Shown here: positions 63,956 to 64,000 of the stretch, in pieces | How positions within the stretch are numbered: position 1 is the stretch's first letter | How the letters are laid out: each line of letters begins with the position of its first letter | Source: Petrolisthes cinctipes | Taxonomy: Eukaryota > Arthropoda > Malacostraca > Decapoda > Porcellanidae | Direction: 5' to 3' | DNA: 64,000 bases | Assembly: GCA_033782935.1 (NCBI GenBank) | Contig: JAWQEG010003728.1 | Coordinates: forward strand, 80,001 to 144,000 | Program-made: the position numbers and the translations under genes | The notes under the pieces: model-generated | What the model saw: only the letters and a program-made list of their open reading frames with translations | Told to the model about the DNA's origin: nothing | The model's database searches: none

Positions 63956-64000
63956 CAGTCAGCGGGAAAAATCACGTCTCCACATCTGCCAATCATGAAG
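63956..64000 (+). mobile_element. left end of a TA-flanked MITE, cut by the window edge
   Basis: TA at 63954-63955 then CAGTCAGCGGGAAAAATCAC, similar to the ends of 7536-7698. Confidence 0.6.

Overview
The window is nuclear DNA of an animal, most likely an arthropod. A decapod crustacean such as a crab would fit; this is inference. The evidence is an intron-containing fragment of a host gene for a TFIIIC subunit (GTF3C3-like), arthropod-style (TTAGG)n tracts, mariner-, hAT- and CR1/jockey-type transposons, and a very heavy load of micro- and minisatellites. No bacterial-type operon, rRNA, tRNA or CRISPR array was recognised. Nearly every long open frame outside the retrotransposons is a translated simple repeat.

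Layout. 0-13 kb: hairpin microsatellites, TTAA-flanked MITEs, two copies of an (AG)n/GGAAGAAAGGAATGAAT block (2.1-3.5 and 9.9-10.7 kb), a copia RNase H fragment (minus strand, 4.8-5.1 kb), a Ty3/gypsy integrase fragment (9.2-9.9 kb) and a possible Tigger-like remnant (11.4-11.7 kb). 13.05-17.31 kb: a large TIR element (A) filled with an AT-rich satellite and carrying two nested DNA transposons. 17.5-18.5 kb: a 30-bp satellite built from a MITE end. 18.6-23.75 kb: a nearly complete two-ORF non-LTR retrotransposon. 24-30 kb: MITEs, tandem repeats and the least repetitive stretch (27.6-29.3 kb). 31.4-34.7 kb: a CA-rich minisatellite split by a 5'-truncated non-LTR element. 35-41 kb: MITEs, a hAT derivative with its 8-bp target duplication, and old retrotransposon 3' ends. 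42.0-46.05 kb: the last recognisable exons of the GTF3C3-like gene, broken by a second copy (B) of the satellite-carrying element. 46-49.5 kb: duplicates of the 36-41 kb material. 49.9-54.4 kb: a minus-strand CR1/jockey-like element with a 518-bp nested retrotransposon. 54.5-57.0 kb: a cluster of one MITE family. 57-64 kb: further satellites and MITE fragments.

The only host gene I can support is the GTF3C3-like fragment, and it carries at least two frame disruptions plus a 2.7-kb insertion near its stop codon. It is either a pseudogene or a real gene with assembly indels. Several insertion histories can be read directly because empty versions of the same sites occur elsewhere in the window.

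The two most unusual patterns are (1) a family of TTAA-flanked, self-complementary GC-rich minisatellite elements in at least eight places, and (2) a TA-flanked TIR family whose interior is a long TATATAAAA/TTTT satellite and which moves other transposons with it.
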